From NCBI RefSeq assembly GCF_003696345.1, contig NZ_RFLX01000010.1, positions 115,823-179,822 of the forward strand: a stretch of DNA of 64,000 nucleotides. The letters are read 5' to 3'. The position numbers were made by a program, and so were the translations under genes. Shown piece after piece: positions 54,207-63,860 of the stretch. The notes under the pieces were generated by a model. It was given only the letters and a program-made list of their open reading frames with translations, had not been told where the DNA came from and searched no databases. Source of the stretch: Teichococcus wenyumeiae. Lineage in GTDB: Bacteria; Pseudomonadota; Alphaproteobacteria; Acetobacterales; Acetobacteraceae. Every line of letters starts with the position of its first letter. Position 1 is the first letter of the stretch.

Positions 54207-55298
54207 TCAGGCGCCGGCGTCGGCCTCTTCCTCTAGCACCGCATCTTCCTCAGCCTCCAGCGCTGTGACGGACGAGGGCTGCAGCCCAAAGCGGGAGGCC
54301 ACATCCGGGGCATAACGCAACAGGTCCGGCCGCAGGCGGATCAGGGCAAGGTCCTTCACCTTGGCTTCCAGCATCACGTCGAACTCCAACCCTTCAGCGA
54401 TCCGCATGAAGGTGATGAACTCGAAGGGGTTGCAGAAATCCGCATGGCCGGTGTTCACCGGCGCGACGAATACGGTCTTCAGCTTCCGCGTGCCCTTCTC
54501 CTTCCGCTTCACCTCCCGCATCTCGGTACGGGGAGAGGAGAAATGCACTTTCGGCCGCTGCCCATCCGGCCAGGTGCGCAGCACGCGCTCCAGCGACTGC
54601 CGCATATCCAGCCGGTCGGGATTCAGGCACCAGAAATGCTGGTGGTCGAAGATCAAGCGCATACCGGTATGTTCGTGAATCCAGAGAATGTCGGAGACCG
54701 AGAAGCGCAGGTCGTCATGCTCCAGCACCAGCCGACGCTTTACATGCTCGGGCAGCTTGCGCTTCCAGGTTTCCACCCACCGGGCATTGGCGCTGGGGCG
54801 GTCGCCATAGGTGCCGCCGACATGGATCACCATCACCGCTTCCGGCCCCAGTTCCATGCGGTCCAGCATTTCCGCCTGGGAGGAGAGATCCCAGATGCTC
54901 TTCTTCACCAGCGCCTCGTCAGGGCTGTTGAGCACGACATACTGGGAAGGGTGGAAGCTCAACCTGATGCCCAGCCGCTTCGCCTTGGCACCCAGTGCAC
55001 GCAACTCCGCATCGCTGTCGCGCACCATGGAATGGAACTGCGGCATGTCCGGATGCGTGGCATAGGGCGCGAGGTCGGAGGACATCCGGTACATGCGGAT
55101 GTCGTGCTTGTCGAGGTAGTCCAGCCCCCGGTCGATATATTCCAGCGACACCTTCAGATGCGGGTTCTGCTGCCAGCGGCGGGTGTCGTTGCTCTTGATC
55201 TCCGGGTCGCCCATGAACTTCACGGGAAAGCCCAGGCGCAGCGGCGCCGCGCCTTCCGCGTGTACGGGGGCCTGCTGGCGCGGCGTGCGGCGGGTCAT
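54207..55298 (-). CDS. uvsE: UV DNA damage repair endonuclease
   Basis: This 363-residue TIM-barrel nuclease nicks DNA next to UV photoproducts. It has LRLGFPVKFMGDPEIKSNDTRRW near the N-terminus, IRMYRMSSDLAPYATHPDMP, LSFHPSQYVVLNSPDE, MVIHVGGTYGDR, LVLEHDDLRFS and FDHQHFWCLNP, which carry the metal ligands of the UVDE family. The C-terminus is acidic (EEDAVLEEEADAGA). It overlaps the DHH phosphoesterase gene by four bases. It gives nucleotide-excision-independent repair of UV damage. Confidence 0.93.
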   Translation of the reverse strand: MTRRTPRQQAPVHAEGAAPLRLGFPVKFMGDPEIKSNDTRRWQQNPHLKVSLEYIDRGLDYLDKHDIRMYRMSSDLAPYATHPDMPQFHSMVRDSDAELRALGAKAKRLGIRLSFHPSQYVVLNSPDEALVKKSIWDLSSQAEMLDRMELGPEAVMVIHVGGTYGDRPSANARWVETWKRKLPEHVKRRLVLEHDDLRFSVSDILWIHEHTGMRLIFDHQHFWCLNPDRLDMRQSLERVLRTWPDGQRPKVHFSSPRTEMREVKRKEKGTRKLKTVFVAPVNTGHADFCNPFEFITFMRIAEGLEFDVMLEAKVKDLALIRLRPDLLRYAPDVASRFGLQPSSVTALEAEEDAVLEEEADAGA

Positions 55299-56383
55299 GC
55301 CGGCACCCGCACATCGGCGCCGAAGCCGAGGTCCGAAACGAAGCGGTTCCAGGCTTCCGGCGGCAGGGCGCCGCCCGAGGCCCGCGCATGGCCATTGCCA
55401 TATTGCTCAGGGTCCGCGCCATCCGGCCGATGCTCGCGCAGGAATGCGATCAGGTCGGTGCCCTGCGCGGCGCGGGCAGCGAAATGCACCCAGCCGGGGC
55501 GGTAGCCGGTATTCGCCGCGATCACGATCTTGCCTTTCAGCCGGGTTTTCCATTGCTGCGCCACCAGCGGGTGAATCTGGCAGGCCGAATGCAGCGGGAT
55601 CAGCGCCACCTCGCCCTGCATCCGTGGCGCGACACGGCGCCCTTCGGCCAGGGCTTCCTGCACCTCCGCCTTGGCGGCGCGCAGCACTGCGATCTCCGGG
55701 TAGTCGCCTGAGAGCACGGCCTTGGGGCCATCCGCCTTCAGCAGCAGCGCCAGCGCAGGGCCGGCGTCACCTGCGCCCGCCCGGCGCGGCGCGTTCACGA
55801 GCGAGGTCGCGTCGCGCAACGCGGTGATGCCCCAGCGTTCCCGTGCCCGGGCCAGTTCCACGAAGCCTGCCTTCTCCTCCGGGTCACCGATGATGCCCAG
55901 TGCGGCGAGCCAGAGCAGATCCTCGGCCTCCGTCACCGCGGCGGCGCACCACCAGGCCAGCAACGAGGTGGTGGGCACCGGATGCAATCCATGGCCGCTG
56001 ATCAGCAAGGCCGCCTCCGGCCTGCCGGTGGGCACGTGGTGGTCCAGCACCACGGTGGGCGTGCCGGGGCGCAGCAGCGCCGCTCGGCTGCCGAGATCCG
56101 CCACGATCAGCCCGCCCATCTCCTGCGCTTGCAATTCGGCGGCCATTTCGGGCGTCCAGGCATTCTCGCCGCGCCCGATGATGCGGGTTTTGACCTGCCA
56201 CCCGGCCTGCCCCAGCGCACGCGCCAGTATGGCCATGGCGGAGAGGCCATCGGCGTCATGGTGGCCCAGCACCAGCAAGGGTCTTGCCCGGTCGAACTGC
56301 GCCAGCGCTGCCCGGAATTCAGCCTGCCGCGCCGCTAGCCAGGCCGCATCCGGCCCGGCTTCGCTGGCGTGTTGCTCTGGCAT
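55295..56383 (-). CDS. DHH-family phosphoesterase (RecJ-like)
   Basis: This 362-residue protein has the DHH-family motifs LVLGHHDADGLSAMAILARAL (about residues 37-57), VADLGS, VVLDHH (DHH) and a C-terminal DHHA1-like region with IVIAANTGYRPGWVHFAARA and GGNGHARASGGAL-like GNGHARASGGALP. Members are single-strand nucleases or small nucleotide phosphodiesterases. A strong ribosome site (AGGAGGG) precedes the ATG at 56383; the frame continues upstream as antisense of the M20 gene and is not coding. It is co-transcribed with uvsE, so a DNA-repair role is plausible. Confidence 0.85.
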   Translation of the reverse strand: MPEQHASEAGPDAAWLAARQAEFRAALAQFDRARPLLVLGHHDADGLSAMAILARALGQAGWQVKTRIIGRGENAWTPEMAAELQAQEMGGLIVADLGSRAALLRPGTPTVVLDHHVPTGRPEAALLISGHGLHPVPTTSLLAWWCAAAVTEAEDLLWLAALGIIGDPEEKAGFVELARARERWGITALRDATSLVNAPRRAGAGDAGPALALLLKADGPKAVLSGDYPEIAVLRAAKAEVQEALAEGRRVAPRMQGEVALIPLHSACQIHPLVAQQWKTRLKGKIVIAANTGYRPGWVHFAARAAQGTDLIAFLREHRPDGADPEQYGNGHARASGGALPPEAWNRFVSDLGFGADVRVPA

Positions 56384-56563
56384 GGGCCGCGTCCCTCCTG
56401 CGCCGCGCCGCATGGTCAGGATGCCGCGCCGCTGTGGAGCAAAAGCCAGAGGCCAAGGCCGGGTTTCCAGCCGCACGCGAAAGCGAGGGCCGGAGCCCTC
56501 CCCCCTGTTCTCCCATCGTCTGCCCTGGCCTAGAACGTCGGTAGGATCAGGAGGAGCTGGCCC

Positions 56564-57997
56564 ATGGCGAGCCAAAGCAACACCGCGCAGGTCTGGCACG
56601 AGGTCGAGGCGCGGCGGGAAGACTATTTCGCTCTCAGCGACCGTGTCTGGGGCATGCCGGAGCTGAACTACGCGGAGCACCGTTCCGCCGCCGAGCACCG
56701 GCAGATGCTGGAGCAGGAAGGCTTCCGCGTGACGGAGAATGTCGCCGGCATCCCCACCGCCGTGATGGGCGAGGCAGGCGAGGACGGGCCGGTGATCGCC
56801 ATCCTCGGCGAATACGACGCCCTGCCCGGCCTGTCGCAGGAAGCCGGCCTGGCCGAGCACCGGCCGCTGGAGGCCGGCGGCAGCGGGCATGGCTGCGGCC
56901 ATAACATCCTGGGCTCCGCCTCCCTGCTGTCGGCCACGGCGGTGAAGAACTGGCTGGCGGCCAATGGGCTGAAGGGCCGCGTGCGCTACTACGGCTGCCC
57001 CGCCGAGGAAGGCGGTTCCGCCAAGGGCTTCATGGTGCGCGATGGCGCCTTCGATGACGTGGATGTCGCCATCTGCTGGCACCCGGCGCATTTCTCGGGC
57101 GTCAACCAGGCTTATTCCCTGGCCTGCATGGAAGTGGATTTCGCCTTCACTGGCCGTTCCTCCCATGCCGCGGCAGCGCCGCATCTGGGCCGTTCCGCGC
57201 TGGATGCGGTGGAGCTGATGAATGTCGGCGTGAACTACATGCGCGAGCATATGCCGAGCCATGCCCGCATCCACTACGCCATCCAGGATGCCGGCGGCAT
57301 CGCGCCCAACGTGGTGCAGGGCAAGGCGCGGGTGCGCTACCTGATCCGCGCCCATACCATGACCGAGGTGCTGGGGCTGCTGGAGCGGGTGAAGAAGATC
57401 GCCCAGGGCGCCGCACTGATGAGCGAGACGCAGGTGGAGGAGCGCGTGCTGTCCGCCGATGCCGAGCTGGTCGGCAACCGGCCGCTGGAGGAAGTGATGG
57501 AAGCCAATTTCCAGCGCCTCGGCCCGCCGCGCTTCGACCCAGCCGACCATGACTTCGCCCGGCAGATCCAGGCGACGCTTTCGCCCGAGGATATCTCCGC
57601 CGCCTACAAGCGCGCCGGCATCCCGCCGATGAAGGATGAGGCCCTGGCCGAGCGCCTGATGCCGCTGGACCGGCCGCTGAGCGAGGGCATCGGCTCCACG
57701 GACGTCGGCTCGGTCTCCTGGAAGGTGCCGACGGTGCAGGCGCGCGGCGCCACCCATGCAGTGGGCACGCCGGGGCATTCCTGGCAGATCGTGGCGCAGG
57801 GCAAGGCCGGCGCGGCGCACAAGGGGCTGGAACATGTGGCCAAGGTGATGGCCGGCACCGCCGCCGACCTCTTCAAGGACCCGGCGCTGGTGGAGAAGGC
57901 CAAGGCGGAACATGCCGCCCGCACGGCGGATTCGCCGAGCGTCTTCCCGATCCCGAAGGGGGTCCAGCCGCCCTTCGACATGGCCGGCGGCCACTGA
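56564..57997 (+). CDS. M20-family amidohydrolase (AbgB-like)
   Basis: This 477-residue metallopeptidase is close to AbgB, the subunit of p-aminobenzoyl-glutamate hydrolase. Motifs are GEYDALPGL, GGSGHGCGHNILGSASL with the metal His, GCPAEEGGSAKGFMV with the catalytic Glu, CWHPAHFSG and FTGRSSHAAAAPHLGRSALDAVELM. A good ribosome site (GGAGGAG) precedes the ATG. AbgA, the usual partner, is not present. It is monocistronic and converges with the binding-protein gene at a hairpin. Confidence 0.9.
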   Translation: MASQSNTAQVWHEVEARREDYFALSDRVWGMPELNYAEHRSAAEHRQMLEQEGFRVTENVAGIPTAVMGEAGEDGPVIAILGEYDALPGLSQEAGLAEHRPLEAGGSGHGCGHNILGSASLLSATAVKNWLAANGLKGRVRYYGCPAEEGGSAKGFMVRDGAFDDVDVAICWHPAHFSGVNQAYSLACMEVDFAFTGRSSHAAAAPHLGRSALDAVELMNVGVNYMREHMPSHARIHYAIQDAGGIAPNVVQGKARVRYLIRAHTMTEVLGLLERVKKIAQGAALMSETQVEERVLSADAELVGNRPLEEVMEANFQRLGPPRFDPADHDFARQIQATLSPEDISAAYKRAGIPPMKDEALAERLMPLDRPLSEGIGSTDVGSVSWKVPTVQARGATHAVGTPGHSWQIVAQGKAGAAHKGLEHVAKVMAGTAADLFKDPALVEKAKAEHAARTADSPSVFPIPKGVQPPFDMAGGH

Positions 57998-58003
57998 GGA
58001 ACC

Positions 58004-58031
58004 GGCGCGGCGTCTTCAAAGGCGCCGCGCC
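58004..58031. terminator. Hairpin terminator between converging genes
   Basis: GGCGCGGCG at 58004-58012 pairs with CGCCGCGCC at 58023-58031 around a 10-base loop. It lies six bases after the M20 amidohydrolase stop and just before the stop of the binding-protein gene on the other strand. It can end transcription from both sides. Confidence 0.6.
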
Positions 58032-58042
58032 AGCCCGCCGCC

Positions 58043-59638
58043 TCAGACGCGGTGGATACCCATGGCGAGCGTCAGCTCGTCCGCCCGCGCCTCATAGCGC
58101 AGGCCCTTCTGCACCGCCCAGGCATTGGTCAGCATGACAAGCGGGATGATCGGCAGGTCATCGGCCACCATGGCCACGCCCTGCTGGATCAGCTTCTCGC
58201 GCTGCGCATCGTCGATGGTGGAGAGCACGCGGTCGGTCAGCGCATCCAGCTCGGGGTTGGAATAGCGGCCGTCATTGCTGGCGCCGCGGCCCTTGGCCTT
58301 GTCGAAGGTGGCCAGCACGCCGCTCAGCACGTTGCTGCCCTCGCCCGTGCCGCTGCCCCAGCCCCAGAGGCACATGGAATATTCCTGGCCCGCCGCGCGC
58401 GGCACATAGGCGCTCCAGGGCATGGCCTCCACCCGCGTCTGCACGCCGGCGCGCGTCCACATCTGCGCCACGGCCTGGGCGGTCGCGGCATCGTTGGGGT
58501 AGCGGTCGTTGGGCGTGCGGATGGTGATGCGGAAGCCCTGCGGGAAGCCGGCCTCGGCCAGCAACGCCTTGGCGCGGTCGGGGTCGAAGGCGGGCACCTT
58601 CACATCCGGCGCATAACCGAACATGCCGGGCGCCATCCATTGCGTGGTCGGGCTGGCCATGCCCTGCATCACCCGCTCCGCCAGCGCCGGGCGGTTGATG
58701 GCGACGCTCAGCGCCTGGCGCACGCGCTTGTCCAGCAGCGGGCTCTTGGCGAAGGGCTTGCCTTCGTTGTCCGTCACCTCGGGCGGGTTCTCGGCATGGC
58801 TGAAATCGGGGCCGAGATAGATGACGCGCAGGCCCTGGGTCTGCACCAGTTCCAGGTTCGGCGCGGCGCGCAAGCGTGGCAGGTCGCTGGCCGGCGGGTT
58901 GTCGATCACCGCGACCTCACCCGAAAGCAGGGCGGCGGTGCGGGCCGGCGGCGCGGCGATGTGGCGGATCACCACCTGTCGCCATTCCTGCTTCGGGCCC
59001 CACCAGTTGTCGTTGCGGGTGACCTCGAAGCGGTCGCCGGGCACGTAGCGGACGAACTTGTAGGGACCCGTGCCGATGGCCGCCTTGCCGCTGTTATAGT
59101 CGGCCGTGGTGGCATTCTCGCCCACGTGGCGGGAGACGATATGCACCGAGGTGAGCTGGCGCGGCAGCACCGGCGCGGCGGTGAAGGTGGTCAGGCGCAG
59201 CGTCAGCGGGTCCACCGCCTCCGCCGTCTTGATGGAGGCGAGGTAGGAGCCGAAGCCGCCCGGGCTGTTGGGCACGTTGCGGGCACGGGTATAGGTGAAG
59301 ACCACGTCATCGGCTGTGAAAGGCTTGCCGTCGTGCCAGGTGACATTGGGCCGCAGCTTGAATTCCCAGACCGTGTCCGAGACCGCGCGCCAGGATTCCG
59401 CGAGGCCCGGCTCGATGCCGGCATTGGCCGTGCGGTTCACCAGCCGGTCGAAGAGATGGAAGGCGGCGGTGTGGTTGGGCGAGGCCGCGAAGAAATGCGG
59501 GTCGACGGAGGTAATGCCGCCGCCGATCGCGATGTTCAGCGTATCGCCAGCGGCACCCTGGGCCTGCGCGCCACGGGCCAGGAAGGGCGCCGCCAGGGGT
59601 GAAAGCAAGGCCAGACGAGTGAGGTCACGGCGCAGCAT
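58043..59638 (-). CDS. ABC transporter substrate-binding protein, family 5
   Basis: This 531-residue periplasmic receptor has a twin-arginine-type leader (LRRDLTRLALLSPLAAP, cleavage near AQAQ). Family blocks include LRPNVTWHDGKPFTADDVVFTYTRARN, GTGPYKFVRYVPGDRFEVTRNDNWWGP and a C-terminal IPLVMLTNAWAVQKGLRYEA. No transporter subunits are adjacent. It lies 27 bases after the molybdoenzyme gene and has its own GGAGAG ribosome site, so the two are probably co-transcribed; a link between the enzyme's substrate and the receptor's ligand is possible. Confidence 0.9.
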   Translation of the reverse strand: MLRRDLTRLALLSPLAAPFLARGAQAQGAAGDTLNIAIGGGITSVDPHFFAASPNHTAAFHLFDRLVNRTANAGIEPGLAESWRAVSDTVWEFKLRPNVTWHDGKPFTADDVVFTYTRARNVPNSPGGFGSYLASIKTAEAVDPLTLRLTTFTAAPVLPRQLTSVHIVSRHVGENATTADYNSGKAAIGTGPYKFVRYVPGDRFEVTRNDNWWGPKQEWRQVVIRHIAAPPARTAALLSGEVAVIDNPPASDLPRLRAAPNLELVQTQGLRVIYLGPDFSHAENPPEVTDNEGKPFAKSPLLDKRVRQALSVAINRPALAERVMQGMASPTTQWMAPGMFGYAPDVKVPAFDPDRAKALLAEAGFPQGFRITIRTPNDRYPNDAATAQAVAQMWTRAGVQTRVEAMPWSAYVPRAAGQEYSMCLWGWGSGTGEGSNVLSGVLATFDKAKGRGASNDGRYSNPELDALTDRVLSTIDDAQREKLIQQGVAMVADDLPIIPLVMLTNAWAVQKGLRYEARADELTLAMGIHRV

Positions 59639-59665
59639 CGAGTCTCTCCGAAAGATCGTATGAAG

Positions 59666-62014
59666 TCAGTTGCCGGCCGGCTCGGCCTCGGCACGGGCGG
59701 GAACGGGCGGCTCGAAGGCGCGCACCGGCGGCAGGTTGCCGGTGAAAAGCTCCACCTCCGCAACCGTCAGCTGGCCGGTGCAGCCCTGGGCGAGGCCGGA
59801 GGTGCCGACATCGCGCGTCAGCACATTCGGGTTGCCATGGACGCAGAGGGGCTTCTCCTCCTCCGGGTCCACCGGGTCGTACCAGGCGCCGGTGGGAAGC
59901 TGAATGACGCCGGGGCGGACATCCTCGGTGACCCGCGCGGCGGCGAGGCAGGCGCCACGCTCGTTGAAGATGCGGATGATGTCGCCATCCGCGATGCCGC
60001 GCGCCGCAGCGTCATCGGGGTGCAGGCTGGCGACTTCGCGCCCGCGGCGCTTGGCGCCGGCGCTGTGGCCGCCGAAGTCGAGCTGGCTGTGCAGGCGCGT
60101 GGCAGGCTGGTTGGCCACCACGAAGAGCGGCGCTTCGGGCGTCGGCACGTGCTGGGGCGCGAGCCAGGTGGCGTGGCCGGGGCAATCCGGCTCCGCGTAG
60201 CTGGCGATGGTTTCCGAGAAGATCTCGATCTTGCCGCTGGGGGTCGGCAGCGGCTGGCCTTCAGGGTCGTTGCGGAAGCGGCGCTGCTCGCCGCCATCAT
60301 CCGGCGCCTGGGGCAGTTCCAGGCGGCCAAGCTGCCAGAAGGTGTTGAAGTCCGGCGCCGGCAGGCCCTTCTCGGCCAATGCGGTGCGGGTGCGCTCGTA
60401 CAGATGCTCCAGCCACTGGCGGGAGGTGCGGCCCTCGGTGAAGACTTCGCCCGCACCCAGCCGCTCGGCCAGGCCGGCGAAGATATCGTAGTCATCGCGC
60501 GCCTCGCCGAAAGGTTCCGCCAGCTTGTGCATGGCCACCATCAGCGGGTCGTGGGAATTGGCGCCGATATCCTCGCGCTCCAGCGTCATGGTGCAGGGCA
60601 GGACGATGTCGGCGTGGCGGGCCGTGGCGGTCCAGGCCAGTTCATGCACCACCAGCGTATCCACCTGCGCGAAGGCGTGGCGCAGGCGGTTGAGGTCCTG
60701 GTGGTGGTGGAATGGGTTGCCGCCGGCCCAGTAGACCAGCTTGATATCCGGATAGGCGCGGGTCTGGCCGTTGTAGCGATAGGGCCCGCCGGGGTTCAGC
60801 AGCATATCGGCGATGCGGGCGACGGGAATGAAATCCGTCACCCGGTTGCGGCCCTGGGCCAGGGTGGGCAGCGGCACCGCATTGGCCCGCCGGCCGTAAT
60901 AGGCGATGGCACCCAGCGCATAGCCATAACCGCCGCCGGGCAGGCCGATCTGGCCCAGGGCGGCCGCCAGCGCGGCGCCGGCCCAGACCGGCTGCTCGCC
61001 ATGCTCGGCCCGCTGCAGCGAATGCGCCACCACGATCAGCGCCCGCTTGCCGTGCAGGCGGCGGGCCAGGGCCACGATCTCCTCGGCCGGGACACCGGTG
61101 ATGGGCGCGGCCCAGGCGGCGGTCTTCGGCTGGCCGTCGGCCTCGCCCAGCAGGTAGCGCTCGAAGACCGGCCAACCGGCGGTGAAGCGGTCCAGGTAGA
61201 CACGGTCGTGCAGACCCTCGGTGACCAGGGTATGCATCAGCGCCAGCATCAGCGCCGTGTCGGTGCCGGGGATATTGCTGATCCACTCGGCGCCGGCTTC
61301 CTCCGGCAGGTCGGAGCGCAGCGGGCCGACCAGCACGAAGTCGCAGCCGCGCGCCTTGGCGCGGGCCATGCAGCCGCGCTCCACATGCTGGCTGACGCTG
61401 CCGCCGGCCACCATGCTGTTCTTCAGCGCCATGCCGCCGAAGGCCAGCACGATATCGGTATGCTCGGCGATCTGTTCCCAGCTGACGTTGTTCTTGGTCA
61501 GCTCCTCGTAGTTGCCGAGGATATGGGGCACCAGCACAGAGGAAGCGCCCGAGCTGTAGCTGTTGACCGAGCGCACATAACCGCCCATGGCCATGTTCAG
61601 GAAGCGATGCACCTGGCTCTGCGCATGGTGGAAGCGCCCGGCGCTGGCCCAGCCATAGGAGCCGCCGAAGACGGCGCCGGGGCCATGGGTATCGCGCACG
61701 CGGCGCAGCTCACCACCCAGCAGGTCCAGCACCGCGTCCCAGGACATGGGGACGAATTCGTCCCGCCCGCGGCGGTCGTCAGGACCGGGGCCGCGCTCCA
61801 GCCAGCCACGCCGGACCATCGGCTGCGCGATGCGGGCCTGATGGCGCAGGGCGGCGGGGAAATTGTCGATGATGCCGTTGGGGTCCGGGTCGCCCGCATA
61901 GGGGCGGACTTCCAGCGTGCCATCCTGCCAACGGGCATCGAAGACGCCCCAGTGGGAGGTATGGGGACGGTACTCAGCCTCCGCGCCCCGGGTATTGGCA
62001 GCTTTGTCGGTCAT
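59666..62014 (-). CDS. Molybdopterin-dependent S/N-oxide reductase (BisC-like)
   Basis: This 782-residue enzyme belongs to the DMSO-reductase family, closest to biotin-sulfoxide/TMAO reductases. It starts HTSHWGVFDARWQDGTL, contains VRSVNSYSSGASSVLVPH, where the Ser is the expected molybdenum ligand, and has GLPGGGYGYALG, YWAGGNPFHHHQDLNRL and the C-terminal pterin-binding RLHSQLDFGGHSAGAKRRGREVASLHPDDAA. There is no twin-arginine leader and no Fe-S cysteine motif, so it is probably cytoplasmic like BisC. It may reduce methionine or biotin sulfoxide, a repair role compatible with the nearby catalase. Confidence 0.9.
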   Translation of the reverse strand: MTDKAANTRGAEAEYRPHTSHWGVFDARWQDGTLEVRPYAGDPDPNGIIDNFPAALRHQARIAQPMVRRGWLERGPGPDDRRGRDEFVPMSWDAVLDLLGGELRRVRDTHGPGAVFGGSYGWASAGRFHHAQSQVHRFLNMAMGGYVRSVNSYSSGASSVLVPHILGNYEELTKNNVSWEQIAEHTDIVLAFGGMALKNSMVAGGSVSQHVERGCMARAKARGCDFVLVGPLRSDLPEEAGAEWISNIPGTDTALMLALMHTLVTEGLHDRVYLDRFTAGWPVFERYLLGEADGQPKTAAWAAPITGVPAEEIVALARRLHGKRALIVVAHSLQRAEHGEQPVWAGAALAAALGQIGLPGGGYGYALGAIAYYGRRANAVPLPTLAQGRNRVTDFIPVARIADMLLNPGGPYRYNGQTRAYPDIKLVYWAGGNPFHHHQDLNRLRHAFAQVDTLVVHELAWTATARHADIVLPCTMTLEREDIGANSHDPLMVAMHKLAEPFGEARDDYDIFAGLAERLGAGEVFTEGRTSRQWLEHLYERTRTALAEKGLPAPDFNTFWQLGRLELPQAPDDGGEQRRFRNDPEGQPLPTPSGKIEIFSETIASYAEPDCPGHATWLAPQHVPTPEAPLFVVANQPATRLHSQLDFGGHSAGAKRRGREVASLHPDDAAARGIADGDIIRIFNERGACLAAARVTEDVRPGVIQLPTGAWYDPVDPEEEKPLCVHGNPNVLTRDVGTSGLAQGCTGQLTVAEVELFTGNLPPVRAFEPPVPARAEAEPAGN

Positions 62015-62037
62015 GGCATGGCCCCAAGAACATCGCT

Positions 62038-62052
62038 GGCACCCTAGGTGCC
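62038..62052. promoter_or_regulatory. Short palindrome upstream of the molybdoenzyme gene
   Basis: GGCACC-CTA-GGTGCC, with 6-base arms around three bases, lies 24 bases upstream of the molybdoenzyme start. Position and symmetry suit an operator, but no regulator gene is adjacent. Confidence 0.35.
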
Positions 62053-62101
62053 GGTGAGTTCCAGGATTTAAGGCGGTTTATCGGTCAATGCCAGAACCAG
62101 A

Positions 62102-62131
62102 CCGGCCGCGAAGGATGCGCTTCGCGGCCGG
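62102..62131 (-). terminator. Catalase transcription terminator
   Basis: CCGGCCGCGAA at 62102-62112 pairs with TTCGCGGCCGG at 62121-62131 in a perfect 11-bp stem with an 8-base loop, eight bases beyond the catalase stop codon in the leftward direction. The strong stem and position fit a terminator, although no U-tract follows. It separates catalase from the molybdoenzyme gene. Confidence 0.72.
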
Positions 62132-62139
62132 CAGGGATG

Positions 62140-63750
62140 TTACTTCGCCAGACTCATGCGGTCAGCACCCTGCTGGGTGCCTTCCTCGCGCTGGCCGCTG
62201 GTATAGGTGGGGCCGCTGCGGCGCTCGCCCGGAGCAGGCTTGCCCGGCAGTGGCGGCAGGGCCAGGGCCTTCTTCAGGTCGATGCCGGCGCCTTCGGCGA
62301 CGCGGCTGCCGTAGTCCTCATCGCAGTGCCACCAGTGCCAGACCATGCGGAGGGCGATGTCCTCCGGACAGGCCTTCATGTCGGCGACCATGTTGTTGAT
62401 CAGGTCGTCGCGCTCCCAATCCTCGAAGGAGCGGTAGCGGTCGCCGGCCTGCTTGTAGTCCGACTGCGTGTAGGTGGTCTGGTAGCGGCCCAGATGGCCC
62501 TCGACATACTGGTGGTAGTCCTTCCCGGGCTGCGGCGCCTCATGCAAGCCGCCCTGGGAACTGGGCTCGTAATTGACGTGCTTGTTGCTGCCCGCCTCAT
62601 CCACGCGATAGGCCATCTGCCCGTCCCGCTGGTTGGTATGCGCCTTCACCTTGGGCGCATTGATCGGCAGTTGCAGATAATTGGGGCCGACGCGGTAGCG
62701 CTGCGTGTCCGAATAGGACAGGGTTCTTCCCTGCAGCATCTTGTCGTCCGAGAAGTCGATGCCATCCACCAGCACGCCGGTACCGAAGGCGGATTGTTCG
62801 ATCTCCGCGAAGAAGTTGTCCACGTTGCGGTTCAGCACCATGCGGCCGATCGGCAGCAGCGGGAACTGGTCCTCGGGCCAGCGCTTGGTGTCGTCCAGCG
62901 GGTCGAAGTCAAGTTCAGGATGCTCGCCATCCGCCATGACCTGGACGCAGAATTCCCATTCCGGGTAATCGCCGCGCTCAATGGCCTCGTAGAGGTCCTT
63001 GGTGGCGTGGCCGACTTCCTCGGCCTGAATCTTGGCGGCCTCAGGCGAGGTCAGGTTCTTTACGCCCTGCTTCGGCACCCAGGAGAACTTGGCCAGAACG
63101 GCCTCGCCTTCGTCATTCACCAGCTTGTAGGTGTTGACGCTGGAGCCTTCCATGTGGCGGTAGTTTGCCGGAATGCCCCAGGGGCTTTTGACCCAGGTGA
63201 CCATGTGCAGCGCTTCCGGATGGTGCTGCACGAAGTCATAGAAGCGCCAAGCCTCCTGGCGGTTCGTCACCGGGTCCGGCTTGAAGGCATGGATCATGTC
63301 CGGGAACTTGATGGCGTCGCGGATGAAGAAGATCCGGAGGTTGTTGCCTACGAGGTCCCAGTTGCCCTCCTCGGTATAGAACTTCACAGCGAAGCCGCGC
63401 GGATCACGCGCTGTTTCGGGGCTGTCCTTGCTGCCGATGACGGTAGAGAAGCGGACGAAGAGCGGTGTCTTCTTGCCAGCCTGGGTCAGCACCTTGGCAC
63501 GGGTGTATTTCGTCGCGGGCTCGCCACCGATGGTGCCATAGGCCTCGAAATACCCGTGAGCACCGGTGCCTCGGGCATGCACCACCCGCTCCGGAATTCT
63601 CTCTCGATCGAAATGAGTGATCTTTTCGATAAACTGGTAATTCTCGAGCGTGGCAGGACCACGCTCGCCCACGCTGCGCAAGCTCTGGTTATCCCGGACC
63701 GGGTGGCCCTGCCGGGTCGTGAGGATGGATTTCTGCGACGGCTCAGTCAT
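62140..63750 (-). CDS. katA: Haem catalase (small-subunit, clade 3 type)
   Basis: This 536-residue enzyme breaks down hydrogen peroxide. The distal His lies in [18 protein letters not shown], the Asn in [21 protein letters not shown], and the proximal haem Tyr in [21 protein letters not shown]. Substrate-channel segments [26 protein letters not shown] are intact. It has no C-terminal flavodoxin-like domain, which marks the small-subunit class; the last 35 residues are a variable tail. AGGAGGG lies before the ATG. The leader contains two inverted repeats that may be regulatory. Confidence 0.95.
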   Translation of the reverse strand: MTEPSQKSILTTRQGHPVRDNQSLRSVGERGPATLENYQFIEKITHFDRERIPERVVHARGTGAHGYFEAYGTIGGEPATKYTRAKVLTQAGKKTPLFVRFSTVIGSKDSPETARDPRGFAVKFYTEEGNWDLVGNNLRIFFIRDAIKFPDMIHAFKPDPVTNRQEAWRFYDFVQHHPEALHMVTWVKSPWGIPANYRHMEGSSVNTYKLVNDEGEAVLAKFSWVPKQGVKNLTSPEAAKIQAEEVGHATKDLYEAIERGDYPEWEFCVQVMADGEHPELDFDPLDDTKRWPEDQFPLLPIGRMVLNRNVDNFFAEIEQSAFGTGVLVDGIDFSDDKMLQGRTLSYSDTQRYRVGPNYLQLPINAPKVKAHTNQRDGQMAYRVDEAGSNKHVNYEPSSQGGLHEAPQPGKDYHQYVEGHLGRYQTTYTQSDYKQAGDRYRSFEDWERDDLINNMVADMKACPEDIALRMVWHWWHCDEDYGSRVAEGAGIDLKKALALPPLPGKPAPGERRSGPTYTSGQREEGTQQGADRMSLAK

Positions 63751-63767
63751 GCAACGCCCTCCTGCGA

Positions 63768-63792
63768 TCCTGTTGGATAAGAATCAACAGGA
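63768..63792. promoter_or_regulatory. Inverted repeat in catalase leader
   Basis: TCCTGTTG at 63768-63775 and CAACAGGA at 63785-63792 are perfect 8-base arms with a 9-base spacer, 18 bases upstream of the catalase start. This may be an operator or a hairpin in the mRNA leader. It does not match the known OxyR pattern closely. Confidence 0.45.
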
Positions 63793-63860
63793 GACTAGCA
63801 GGACAGTTCCGGGCGAGTGGAAGAGAAATAGCCCCGAGCAACTTCAGCTTGGCTTTACAA

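Noticed and set aside
59660..62047. A 795-codon open frame antisense to the molybdoenzyme
   Set aside because: It mirrors the codon pattern of the real gene on the other strand and has no recognisable motif.
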